Source of the DNA: Phialophora verrucosa
Taxonomy: Eukaryota; Ascomycota; Eurotiomycetes; Chaetothyriales; Herpotrichiellaceae
DNA: 64,000 nucleotides
Assembly: GCA_002099365.1 (NCBI GenBank)
Contig: MSED01000012.1
Span: 434,001 to 498,000, forward strand
Direction: 5' to 3'
A model generated the notes under the pieces. The model was not told where the DNA came from and made no database searches. It saw only the letters and a list, made by a program, of their open reading frames with translations. Each line of letters opens with the position of its first letter. The first letter of the stretch is position 1. Below, one piece after another: positions 34,118 to 44,332 of this stretch. Both the position numbers and the translations under genes were made by a program.

Positions 34118-35623
34118 CTAGTAGGTATACCGAAAGTCTGCAACGCCCTCAATTAGCCGCCGCTTGGCTCTTGCTCTCCGATTAGCGCACCAAAACCACA
34201 CGGTACACGCACACACCACGCCTATCATCAACACGTGGCTCCCAATACTAACCCAGATGGCTGTCAAATACTGCGGCGCCTCCACCTGCCGCACGATATA
34301 ACTTCCCGCAATGCCACCTAGGCCGTTACACGCGGAAATTGCGGCCGCGACGGTGGCGCGCTTCCACTGTCCGACGATGTTGTTCGCTTGGTAGGCGTTA
34401 AGGGCCGCCCAGTTGGAGATGTACGCCCCCGTGGCGAGGAAGGTGCCGATATATCGCACCGTGACCTGGGTAGGGAAGCCGAGCATGCAGAATCCGACGA
34501 TCAGGCAGGTTGCGTTGAAGATGATGATAGGGGCGCGGATGCGGTATTTGTCGCCGATGTACGACGACAACAGGACGGGTATGACGGAGTAGTAGTAGGG
34601 AGGGGAGGAGAGGAGTATTGCTTTGTTCGAGGAAAAGCCCATTCCGGATTGGAGGATGATGGGAAGGAAGTACGATAGCGCGGTGGACACGAGGTTCAGG
34701 AGGAAGAACAAGATGCAGAAGGCGTACAGCTTCGGGTCCAAAAAGTGGATCATGATTGCGCGCAGACGGAACGGTTCGGGTTTGACGCCATCGTGGCGGT
34801 CGTCGTTGATGCGGGAGAGCACAAGGGCCTTCTCGTCCGAGGTGAGGAAGTGGAAGGAGTTTTCGGCACGGTCGGGGAAGTCGACCATCCAGAAGTAGGT
34901 GATGAGGCCGAGAGAGACAGTCACGGCGCCTTGAACGAGGTACATCCACTGCCAGCCGCGGAGGCCGTGTTGATGGTCGAGGTGGTTGAGGCCGAAGTTG
35001 ACAATCGACCCCGTTGCCAGGATGATGATCTCACCGGACTGCAGCAGTGCGAATCGCACTTGTTGTTCATGCCGCGTGTACCATGTTGAAATGAGATAGG
35101 TGAGCCCAGGATAGATTCCGGACATGGAAATGCCCAGAAGGACCCTCAATGCTATCATCTGTTGCCAACTCGTGATCGCCGCTGTGCACATGGTGATGAT
35201 GCCGAACGTACAAGTCGTTGCGGAGAAGAACAACCGCGGCCCGATGAACCGCAACAGAATGGTCGCCGGAAGCTGGCAGCACACCGACGCCACGGTGAAG
35301 ATGAATATCGACACAGAATACCGATCCCCAGAGAGGTCCAAATCCGATAGCATGCTCGTGACTGCCGCCGAAGAGATAATCCCACTGTCTAGCAGGTTCA
35401 GCGAGCACAGTATGCCCGCGATACTGCATAGACGAAGGTCAACCTTGAGGCGGAGGAGGGCTTCGGCTTCCGCACGATTTGGCCCATCTTGAATTGACCC
35501 TCGGGCGATCTCGACAAGTAGCTCTGTATCCGAATCGTCGTCTGAGTCCTCTGTGTCGGGGGTCACACTCGGTGACTGAGGTTGATCATAGCGGATCCCG
35601 TTCTTTGGCAGTGGAGACGTCAT
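34118..35623 (-). CDS. MFS permease of the allantoate/anion:cation symporter (DAL5-like) family
   Basis: Single-exon 501 aa major facilitator with about 12 membrane helices. The cytosolic N-terminus is acidic (DTEDSDDDSDTE). TM1 carries LNLLDSGIISSAAV. The region after TM4 has GISMSGIYPGLTYLISTWYT followed by RHEQQVRFALLQSG, the motif block of Dal5/Tna1-type carboxylate permeases (substrates across the family include allantoate, nicotinate, pantothenate and biotin precursors). The central loop (TSDEKALVLSRINDDRHDG) is also typical. No substrate gene sits next to it, so specificity is open. The start ATG at 35623 precedes the acidic tail and no intron is needed. Confidence 0.9.
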   Translation of the reverse strand: MTSPLPKNGIRYDQPQSPSVTPDTEDSDDDSDTELLVEIARGSIQDGPNRAEAEALLRLKVDLRLCSIAGILCSLNLLDSGIISSAAVTSMLSDLDLSGDRYSVSIFIFTVASVCCQLPATILLRFIGPRLFFSATTCTFGIITMCTAAITSWQQMIALRVLLGISMSGIYPGLTYLISTWYTRHEQQVRFALLQSGEIIILATGSIVNFGLNHLDHQHGLRGWQWMYLVQGAVTVSLGLITYFWMVDFPDRAENSFHFLTSDEKALVLSRINDDRHDGVKPEPFRLRAIMIHFLDPKLYAFCILFFLLNLVSTALSYFLPIILQSGMGFSSNKAILLSSPPYYYSVIPVLLSSYIGDKYRIRAPIIIFNATCLIVGFCMLGFPTQVTVRYIGTFLATGAYISNWAALNAYQANNIVGQWKRATVAAAISACNGLGGIAGSYIVRQVEAPQYLTAIWVSIGSHVLMIGVVCACTVWFWCANRRARAKRRLIEGVADFRYTY

Positions 35624-36501
35624 GAGCAGAGACGTTAGAGTGCTAAGGTCAGGTTTGGTGACTTGCCCGGCCTCTTCAATTCAACAATTCTTCCTGCGAG
35701 CAAGGTTAGCAATTTTCAGTATGGCTTTGTGGCGGCCAGAACAAGCCTCGAGATAATTAAAGGCATTCGGAGTCGGAGATAATGCGGGGAATATGACCCT
35801 GCAGCCCCTGGTCAACGAGCGCTGCTGCGGCCAGTGCGGCGGCAGCCATCGCGAGTGTATCTTGACAGCCAGACAAGATCAGGCAGACATCATGTCCAGT
35901 GATTACTGTGGTAGCCACTTGGAACAAGGTTTGGGCTCTGCGGCAAGGCTTTGGCTCTGGTGACGCTCGAAAAGCCTGGCATATTACAAGCAACTCAGGA
36001 GCTGAGCCTTCACATGTCACGGCAAGCAAAAGCAAACGGTGGAGAAGACCGCGCAGCCTTACTGCACGTGGGTTTCAGCCTGATCATGTTCGGCCAATTA
36101 TATATGGCCGCGTGACGTCGGCGGAACGCAACCCATGCAATCTCGGCCGGGCGAATGGAAAGGTGAAGTGTAACCGTTCAACCAGCCTCAGCCTCAGTTT
36201 TCGTTCGAGAACCAAACCGAACAAGTCAGTCCGTGTGATAGCCTGAATGCTTACCGTCACGCTCTCGGGGACCGGCCGACCACGCGATCAAATGCTTTCC
36301 GAACGTAGATCCTGCCTGCACAGTTTCAGCTCCTTCTCACATGTTCTGTTTTCTTTCCTTTGTCCAGCACTGACTGCCACAGCAACACACTGCTCCTCTG
36401 TCGTTTCACACGCCCATACACACGCCCATACACACGCCCATACACACGCCCATACACACGCCCACGCCCACGCCCACACAAACTAAACCCTGCAAACAGC
36501 C
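35624..36501. promoter_or_regulatory. Divergent promoter region between the MFS permease and the gene at 36502
   Basis: 878 bp between outward-reading genes. The right end carries a 12-bp tandem repeat (36407-36480) directly before the next start codon. No other gene recognised. Confidence 0.5.
36407..36480 (+). repeat. 12-bp tandem repeat in a 5' leader, G-run-rich on the minus strand
   Basis: Four perfect CACACGCCCATA units (36407-36454) are followed by a partial unit and two CGCCCA hexamers, ending 21 bp before the ATG at 36502. On the minus strand this gives regularly spaced GGG runs separated by 3 or 9 bases, enough to form a G-quadruplex in principle. Confidence 0.95.
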
Positions 36502-37626
36502 ATGGTCGAGCTCGTGCCAGCACCTGACCCGATCTCGCTGCTCCCTCCACTCCTCGCTTGTCTCCCTGCCTCGTTCGCATCTCCCAGACCTCCACCGGCA
36601 CTGCTACCCCTCCTGTCACCTATACTCAGACAGCGCCTGCAAATACACACATCTGGCTCTTCTCGTGAGAGTTGGGCCTCGCTATTATGCTGGGATGCTA
36701 CCAAAGGCGAACGCCTGAAAGACAAGATTGAAGAGGCCGTCTTTGAGCCACATCCCGTCTCCGGCGAGATTGAGGTGGGCGATACACATCAGCTCAAGTA
36801 CAAACGATTTGATGAGGAGACTCTTAGAGCCCAAATAGCATTGATCGACTGGCCGTTCACGGCAATATATCTGTGGTGCACAGGCACTGAAGAGGGAAAT
36901 GCGTGGAAGCTAGCAGAATTACTGCCATTTGACGAAAAGCTGCAGAAAGACCCCTCATGGTCGGATTCCGTCTTCGAAGCAAACGAAAGCTCTAATGAGC
37001 GGTTGGTGAACGAGGCTTTGTACGAAGCAGACGAAGCAGCGATTGGGAGGAATCGGAGGAATCTATCGGTGCCTCCGGCAGATGAAGATGATTACTGGGC
37101 AATGTACGATCACACCCCTGGCAGGACACCTGCTCGAAAGGAATCGGTGCAACCCCAGCTGGGCGCGCCTTCAGAGGAAGACTACTACGCACGGTATGGC
37201 AGCGTTCAGCCGGCGATGGATAATCACGACCTAGACGAACGCGTGGAAGACAGCTCGGAGCCACGGCTGAACGGCAATGCTCTACAGCACATGCTTTCGC
37301 AGCACTCTCAACCACCCAAAGAGCGAGACCCGCCTCCGTACCAGGGTTCTCTCGCGATTGACGCCGACCCAGCGGACGAGAGAGCGGTCGAAGTGACCCA
37401 TCCGGTGCCGTCTTCGCCATCATCGAGAGGTTCAGATGCGGTGGCTCGCCTAGAAGAACACGCCGAACGATTTGGGACGTCCGAAATTGGAATCAAACAA
37501 CATATCAGCACGAGTATGAAGAGCATGTATCGATTAGCCCGGAGTGCCGGCATCACCAAGGACGAATTCGAGCGAATCGTCAATCGGGAGCTGGAGACCT
37601 TGAGTCTCCTGGATCTGGATGACTGA
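36502..37626 (+). CDS. Uncharacterised conserved-type fungal protein, acidic with two EDDYWxxY-like motifs
   Basis: Single-exon 374 aa ORF that I cannot assign. The N-terminal 60 residues are Pro/Leu-rich helices. A globular segment follows (SWASLLCWDATKGERLKDKI, then ALIDWPFTAIYLWCTGTEEG). The middle is acidic and disordered and holds two similar motifs, DEDDYWAMYD (near residue 195) and SEEDYYARYG (near residue 225), which could be short binding motifs. The C-terminus (SMKSMYRLARSAGITKDEFE and on) is predicted helical and ends LLDLDD. There is no membrane segment or signal peptide. The start context is AGCCATGG, a strong initiation site, and the leader contains the 12-bp repeat. Real gene, unknown role. 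Confidence 0.78.
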   Translation: MVELVPAPDPISLLPPLLACLPASFASPRPPPALLPLLSPILRQRLQIHTSGSSRESWASLLCWDATKGERLKDKIEEAVFEPHPVSGEIEVGDTHQLKYKRFDEETLRAQIALIDWPFTAIYLWCTGTEEGNAWKLAELLPFDEKLQKDPSWSDSVFEANESSNERLVNEALYEADEAAIGRNRRNLSVPPADEDDYWAMYDHTPGRTPARKESVQPQLGAPSEEDYYARYGSVQPAMDNHDLDERVEDSSEPRLNGNALQHMLSQHSQPPKERDPPPYQGSLAIDADPADERAVEVTHPVPSSPSSRGSDAVARLEEHAERFGTSEIGIKQHISTSMKSMYRLARSAGITKDEFERIVNRELETLSLLDLDD

Positions 37627-38045
37627 CCTGTGGGTAATTGGGTTCATGAATAGCGGAAGTTAGGTTAGATAGGACAAGCGATCAGGGATTGAATCCTTGC
37701 ATTCAGACACGAGGATATATATCATAGCCAGCGAAAGCTCAACCAGAGCCCTTACAGCGGCAGGTCTCTGGTCACGTGCCGACCCCTATCCACAAGGCTC
37801 GGCGAGGCTCTGACGCACGGGCCACCTCCTTTCAATGGCAATTCTGACGCGTTCGTGCCGAAAAGTTATGGACACGATTCCAATCCGGCCTCAATTCACT
37901 TCGAGGGTCTTGACTTTCGTCTGACCTTTTCTTCTCCTTGCCTTCGTTTCTCACCGGCGTTTTTCTTTCTTTCTTTAATCCCGCCCTTTCTGCTTCCATC
38001 CACCCTCGCTGCGATCGAACCCTCCGTTTCCGCGATCCGTCGAAG
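37627..38045. promoter_or_regulatory. PMT4 promoter region
   Basis: 419 bp spacer. It includes a CACGTG E-box near 37773 and a pyrimidine-rich leader (37920-38000) before the PMT4 start. No gene. Confidence 0.5.
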
Positions 38046-40497
38046 ATGTCGGCACCCAACTCGACCCTGCGCCAGCGGGGTCCCAAGAAGGAAAATAAGC
38101 CTGTGGTGAACGGGGACAAAGAGGATGACGAGGCCCTGAAGAGAGCCCTTGACGAGCTGAACAAAAGTGTGCCAAATGACTGGGACTACAAGCTAGGACT
38201 GGGTATCATCACCATCCTTGCCTTTGCGACTCGATTCTTCGGCATCAACCATCCCAACGAGGTCGTCTTCGACGAGGTGCATTTTGGAAAGGTATGGTTA
38301 GAATGCATCTACCTAGGCTCATACTCGGCTAATCACCGCTGTAGTTCGCATCTTACTACCTGCAACGCACCTACTTTTTCGACGTACACCCTCCCTTCGG
38401 AAAGCTTCTGTTCGCCCTTGTTGGATGGCTAGTTGGATATGATGGGCACTTCTTGTTTGACAACATTGGCGAGTCCTACATTGCAAACAATGTGCCGTAC
38501 CTGGCATTCAGAGGTCTGCCTGCCTTCCTCGGAGCTTTGACGGTCGTGGTGGTTTACTTGATCATGTGGGAATCCGGATACTCGCTGCCAGCCTGCGTTC
38601 TGGCCGCCGGATTGGTTCTCTTCGACAACTCTCACGTCGGACAGACTCGTCTGATCCTCCTCGATGCTACACTTGTCTTCTTCGTCTCCCTCAGCATCTA
38701 CTGCTACGTCCGATTCTACAAACAACGGCACGATGCGTTTGGCAGGAAATGGTGGAAATGGCTTCTATTGTGCGGCTTCTGCATGAGCTGTGTCATCTCC
38801 ACAAAATACGTTGGTGCATTTACTTTCTTCACCATCGGATGTGCCGTGTTGCTCGATCTGTGGGATCTGCTCGACATCAACCGGAAGGGAGGCGCTTTGG
38901 ATCTCTTTACGTTCGGCAAGCACTTCGTGGCTCGAGCCGTGGGACTCGTCATCATTCCATTCTTCTTCTACCTGTTCTGGTTCCAGGTCCACTTCGCCAT
39001 CCTGAACAGATCCGGCCCTGGCGATGACTTCATGACGCCAGAGTTCCAAGAGACCCTCAGTGACAACCTGATGCACCAAGCGTCGATCGACATCCAATAC
39101 TACGACTACATCACCCTCCGCCACAAGGACACGAAAGTGTACCTCCACAGCCATCCAGACCGGTACCCCCTCCGCTATGACGATGGCCGTATCTCCAGCC
39201 AAGGCCAACAAGTCACTGGCTATCCCTTCAACGACACAAACAACAACTGGGAAATCTTGCCCAATGTGCCCACCCCTGATCCATCTGTCTGGACCGGCAA
39301 GCCTGTGCTCAACGGCGACGTGGTCAAACTCCGCCACGTCGTCACAAACACCATCCTTCTCACCCACGACGTGGCATCGCCTTACTACCCCACGAATCAA
39401 GAATTCACCACTGTGCCACTTGACATCGCCGCGGGAGAGCGCCACAACGACACCCTGTTTGAAATCCGTCTCGAACAGGGCAAGAAGGGCTCACCTTTCA
39501 GATCCATGTCTGGCCAGTTCAAACTGATCCATTACCCGACCAAAGTCGCCATGTGGACGCACACCACCCCTTTGCCGGAATGGGCCTTCAAGCAAGCCGA
39601 AATCAACGGCAATAAGAACGCCCAACAGTCCACCAACATCTGGTATGTGGATGATATCCCATCCATCCCCGAGGACTCGCCCCGACGGATCAAGGAGGCA
39701 AAGAAGACGAAATCCTTGCCCTTCTACCGCAAGTACATCGAACTTCAGCGTGCCATGTTCTACCACAACAATGCGCTGACCGCGTCCCATCCGTACGCGA
39801 CCCAACCTTACCAGTGGCCCTTCCTGCTCAGGGGAGTCAGTTTCTGGACTCAAGACAGCACGAAGCAGCAGATCTACTTCCTCGGCAATCCGATCGGGTA
39901 TTGGATCGCGAGTGCCCTCCTCGCAGTCTTTGCCGGCATCCTCGGCGCCGATCAATTGAGTCTCCGCCGCGGGATCGATGCGCTTGATCGCCGTAAGTGT
40001 TATTACATCCTTCTTCGTCCTTCCGGCAACGGCGCACTAACAAGAATGCAGGTACGCGATCAAGGCTGTACAACTCGACGGGCTTCTTCTTCCTCTGCTG
40101 GGCAGCACACTACTTCCCCTTCTACCTCATGGGACGCCAACTCTTCCTGCACCATTATCTCCCCGCGCACCTGGCATCGTGTCTCGTGACGGGAGCGCTC
40201 GTCGAATTCATCTTCAATGTCGACCCCGTGCTCGACGACGAAGTGGCACCCTCCAGCGCCGCCGCAAAGAAAGATAACAAGTCGACGCACAAGGTGGGGA
40301 AACATTTCCAAACCGCCAACGAGAGGCTCAAGGGGCAGAGCATGCTGGGCACGTGGATCGCCACGGGAGTGGTACTATCCGCCGTGCTCTATGGGTTTTA
40401 TTTCTTCTTCCCACTGACGTATGGCTGGCCGGGATTGACGCCCGAGCAGGTCAACGCCCGGAAGTGGTTGGGCTATGATTTGCATTTCGCAAAGTGA
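38046..40497 (+). CDS. PMT4: PMT4-subfamily protein O-mannosyltransferase
   Basis: Endoplasmic reticulum dolichyl-phosphate-mannose:protein O-mannosyltransferase; the PMT4 subfamily works as a homodimer on membrane-anchored and GPI proteins. Exons 38046-38291, 38345-39992 and 40052-40497 give 779 aa, the normal size. The catalytic-loop acidic pair Asp76-Glu77 lies in VVFDEVHFGK and is followed by FASYYLQRTYFFDVHPPFGK. The luminal MIR region spans about residues 320-510 (ITLRHKDTKVYLHSHPDRYP, QGQQVTGYPFNDTNNNWEIL). GPGDDFMTPEFQETLSDN is PMT4-like rather than PMT1- or PMT2-like. The C-terminal membrane block has STGFFFLCWAAHYFPFYLMG, then QLFLHHYLPAHLAS. No key residue looks lost. Aspergillus calls this gene pmtC. 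Confidence 0.95.
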
Positions 40498-40892
40498 ACA
40501 ACGCGACAACGCCAAGTGAATGAAGTTGGTTGAAGAGGTCAGGGAGCGCAATGCGCAAAAGCGCAGCAGGGCTAGAAGATCCGGGCCATGAAGGGTAACA
40601 GGCATGAGCACAGCAACAAAGGTCACGGGAAAAAAAGTGCTTAGGAATATGCAGGTGCCATGCTATTCCCTCGCTGTCTTTTGGCTTCCTGACTCTGATT
40701 CCCCCCCAACTCTGGAATGAGAAAAAGGCAAGCAGGGAAGCAGGGAAGAAGGCTATACTGCCCACACATGTGTGTACTTGGCCGCTGTACCGTATATTGT
40801 ATCTCGGCACTGACACACTGTGATGTCTCCCTCCTACTGTATTGTACTGTATCTCAGTCTGAGCAGGGCTCGATGGACCCTACCGACTGGTC

Positions 40893-40908
40893 TGCGTGCG
40901 TGCGTGCG
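40893..40908 (+). repeat. (TGCG)4 microsatellite
   Basis: Four perfect TGCG units in the gene-free region downstream of PMT4. Confidence 0.9.
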
Positions 40909-41111
40909 TATCATTCTCGTTCCAGCATGTCAGGCAGTATGTGATGATGACGGGCCATGCGCGTGCGCGCGCGGACAAACGCAACACATCACTTGGAGTT
41001 AGGCTCGGGGATCTAGCATACCCGGCTGCGAAGAGCAGAGATGAGCAATTCAATGGGATTCAGTGTAGTCCAATTCGTCAGCGTCGGATGTTCGAATTGT
41101 CTTTACTTGAT

Positions 41112-41131
41112 TCTGCTCTGCTCTGCTCTGC
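41112..41131 (+). repeat. (TCTGC)4 microsatellite
   Basis: Four perfect TCTGC units followed by degenerate TCTAC copies, in the gene-free region downstream of PMT4. Confidence 0.9.
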
Positions 41132-42588
41132 TCTACTCTATAGCTATATACCCGATGTAGCTATAGGAAGGACTTGTAGAGGCTGAAAAGTAATGTAGAC
41201 TGAACTGACTAACTGCTAGATGATGACTCCTCCAACATAATACGTAATGCATGTTATTGTTCACAGGACACTTTACGGACTACTCGGAGGTACTATAATA
41301 CATCCAAGTACAAACACTCTGTACACGCCTGAGAAAGCTTGGCGCGGTGTCACGACTTTCACTTTGGCTTTACGAGTACCCGCACCAGACAGACCCTTAC
41401 ATGTATTTCCAAACATCGTCATAATTACCAAACACCTCCTTCTACTTCCTACGACGAGGGTGATGGCATCGTGCAGCAATTCGGACCGGACTTGACGTAG
41501 CGAGCCGCGGCGTAACGCAAGAGACAGAGCGGCGGAGAGGAAAGAAACCCCTAGCGCTTTCTTTCGTATCGGATGTCGGTTGTCGGTGTCGGCAAAGCCC
41601 ATCATGTGCACATGTTGGTGTGGGAAATGGTGGGAGTCGGTGGACGGCTTGCGCTCGTTTTCCGGCTGTCGGCGTGCCTCTCCGTATCATATGTACCACA
41701 GGCCCTGCATGGGGCAGGTCGGGGAAGTAAGTGTCTGTCAAATGTCACGCTGACATCCTCTGCGCACTCGCTCGCGCTCCGGCTGTCGGTGTATCTTCTG
41801 CAGAGAAGATTGGGGAGTCGGGCCGTTCTCTCTCATGGATCTGATCTGCTGCAAGTAACTGTGCTCGGCTTGAGCTGCTGGGTCCTTTCTCATGTCTGTC
41901 TGTGTGCATTTGCCGCATAAGGTCAAGACACACCTGTACTCGTACTGCGTGTGGGAAGCCCAGCCCAGCCCATGCCTGGACCTTGCCTCGTGCTGCATTG
42001 CCACATTTGATCGACGCAAGTCGGCAGTCTGGGTGAATGCGCTTGTGGAGCCTTGCCAGTTCTCGAGCCCTGATGGTATCCCAGAATCTCGACGGTACTC
42101 CCTCTCGTCATTTGGCTTGTATTGACCACACCGTATTGGCCGTGCACATGGGACTTCTGTTACAGCATATACTCAGCTATGAGGCCATGGCTGTGCTGAT
42201 CAACCGCAACTGTCGTCGATCAGCACTGGACATGTACGATCAACGTCGTGTGAAGAGTCCTTTACCTGATGAAGTCAGAACCTCTTACTCCATGCTCTCG
42301 GGAGTCTGGATGCTGGACGACAGGGATATGGCCCTTTCATACGACCTGGCAGAAATCGAGCTGGCGATTGGGTGTTGGGCCGGTGTCGTTAGTATCTGCA
42401 GTCGTCTCATGCAGGCTCTGCCTCTGCTGATGTTCGCTGTCTGCTGATAGTGAAGTTTCCGTTAGTCAGTGCATATCGGCGGGTACAAGAATTGATCAAG
42501 GACGGACATTCCGGAAGGTGCAGGCAACCGCTGAAACGGGAGTGGTGGACGAGGAGGCGGAAACTGGATCAGATGACCGTTCAATGCT

Positions 42589-42650
42589 CTGGCCTGTGGC
42601 CTGTGGCCTCTGGCTTCTGGCCTGTGGCCTGTGGCCTCTGGCTTCTGGCC
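42589..42650 (+). repeat. Two perfect 28-bp tandem copies with inner 7-bp period
   Basis: Copy 1 is 42589-42616, copy 2 is 42617-42644, and a third partial copy follows. Each copy is built from CTGTGGC/CTGGCCT-like heptamers, so this is a higher-order minisatellite. It lies in no recognised gene. Confidence 0.95.
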
Positions 42651-44332
42651 TTCGAAACGTCGTTCTCGGGGTGGATGCAATTTTGGGCTTGCATGCACGT
42701 CTGGTGCTGTCAGTCTGTGACATGCTCGTGCCAGTCCAGCCGGGTCCTCATGTCTGCCGGTATTCCTTGCTTCGCTGCTGATGCACCTCTTCTGTTACTT
42801 TGCTTACAACCTCGTAGACGGGCGGTGGCAGGTCCAACGCATCGCAGCCGAGGATCCCGAAGCGCCTGACTGGGCGACGTTCCTCGACCTGACGGCACCA
42901 CCATGGTCATTCTGATAACGACCCGACCGATTTTAGCACGTCCGTCAGTTCCTCTCCAGTTAGTCTCGTGTCCTAGGCCCACATGGATTCTATGCCCTGA
43001 TTCGAGATAGCGTATGTGGGCCTCTTGATTGGATCTTCCATTGGCACCAGGCTCGTTAGCCTGCCAGTGTTTTGTAACCTTGTTCATATTAGCGCCGAGT
43101 GTTCGTATGCTCGATGCCGTCGAGGGCGCTCGGTGCTTATCATGCGCCACGGATGCTGTAAAGTTCGGTGCCACTCTCCATGACGCTCAAGCTGGAAACT
43201 GCCGATCCTCGCGAGGCCGTGTCCATGTCCTTGGGAGTGGCCACATATGCCCGTGGAGAAGCCTCCTCCAACAACTTGCGTAGTCAATGTGCTTGGCCGT
43301 GCACATGGTAAAGGTTCCGCCGCCTCAATGAAGTTCTGCGGCAGGAGACGCCGAGTCACCGAGACTGATCGAGCCAGGAATGCCGACGCCCATGCACGTA
43401 TTCCATGAGCGATTGGTCGAGCGATGTTCTGTTTGCCATAAAGATGGTGGATTGCACTAGAGCTGTCCGGGGGGCGCGTTGAGTCCAACCACAAGGTGAA
43501 CAGCAGGGACTTGGACTTCGTATCGTTTGACTCTTTTTCAACCGTGATCGCTCGACCGTGATCTGGATGGAGTCAGGCCAGTTGACCGTGATGTCAAGGG
43601 TGAGTGTCTTAGCTGTCATCCCTGATCCCTGTCGCTTTCTGTGCCGCGACTACCTACTGCGAATATATGCAGCTAGAGGACATGCAAGAGACGCAGAGTC
43701 ATGCAAGGCGCTGCCTTGCATAGAAGGGGTGTCCCCATCAGGAATAGAAGACTAGTAAGAAGTAGAATTAGAATCAGAAGCAAAGGAATTAGCGGGATGG
43801 ACGCGGAAAAAGAACGACCGCAGAAGGAGATACCAGCGGTAGCGGACAAACGCGTCGTACAAGAGCAGGCTTCGACAATGGTAGTGGCAATGGAGCATTC
43901 TTCGGTCAATTGATTTCCGATGTTTTTGGGGTTTTCTTTATACTTAGCAAGATACTCAACCTCCTTCAAGCCGACCGCCTCTGTGCCCTGACCCAGAGAG
44001 CAGTTGTGACGAACGCGCAATGTGCCGGCCGGGTGGAAATGCCACAAGTCGCTGAAAAATCTCATGCCGACCCGGCCACGGTTCCTCCAGCGTGAAAGTA
44101 CTCCGTACGCACCCTTCAGAAGACTCCGGTTGTCCCTTGGACATGTAAGACGACCGCGCCAAACACCGACGGGACGTGCGTTCATTGAAACGGAGAATCC
44201 CAAGTAGAACCAAGTGCCAACTCCGTAGCGCCGCGCTCACGAACAAACTACCTTTAAAGCAATGACCGTTGTATCCAAGAACGCCACGTCGTCAAATGAA
44301 AATGTCTCGGTGTAGATCTCCGTACGCTGCCC

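Larger units (their letters stand above)
40498..44332. other. 3.8 kb gene-free, simple-repeat-rich region
   Basis: The largest gap in the window, between the 3' ends of PMT4 and choline sulfatase. ORFs are short and overlap on both strands (for example 42037-42447 plus, 43084-43494 minus) without family resemblance. Simple repeats are concentrated here: (TGCG)4 at 40893-40908, (TCTGC)4 at 41112-41131, GCGC-rich 40957-40973, and the 28-bp duplication at 42589-42650. No transposase, reverse transcriptase, long terminal repeats or tRNA boxes seen. Confidence 0.5.

Noticed and set aside
40897..41186. Short plus ORF across the microsatellites downstream of PMT4
   Set aside because: Its protein is mostly translated simple repeat and has no plausible start context or homology.
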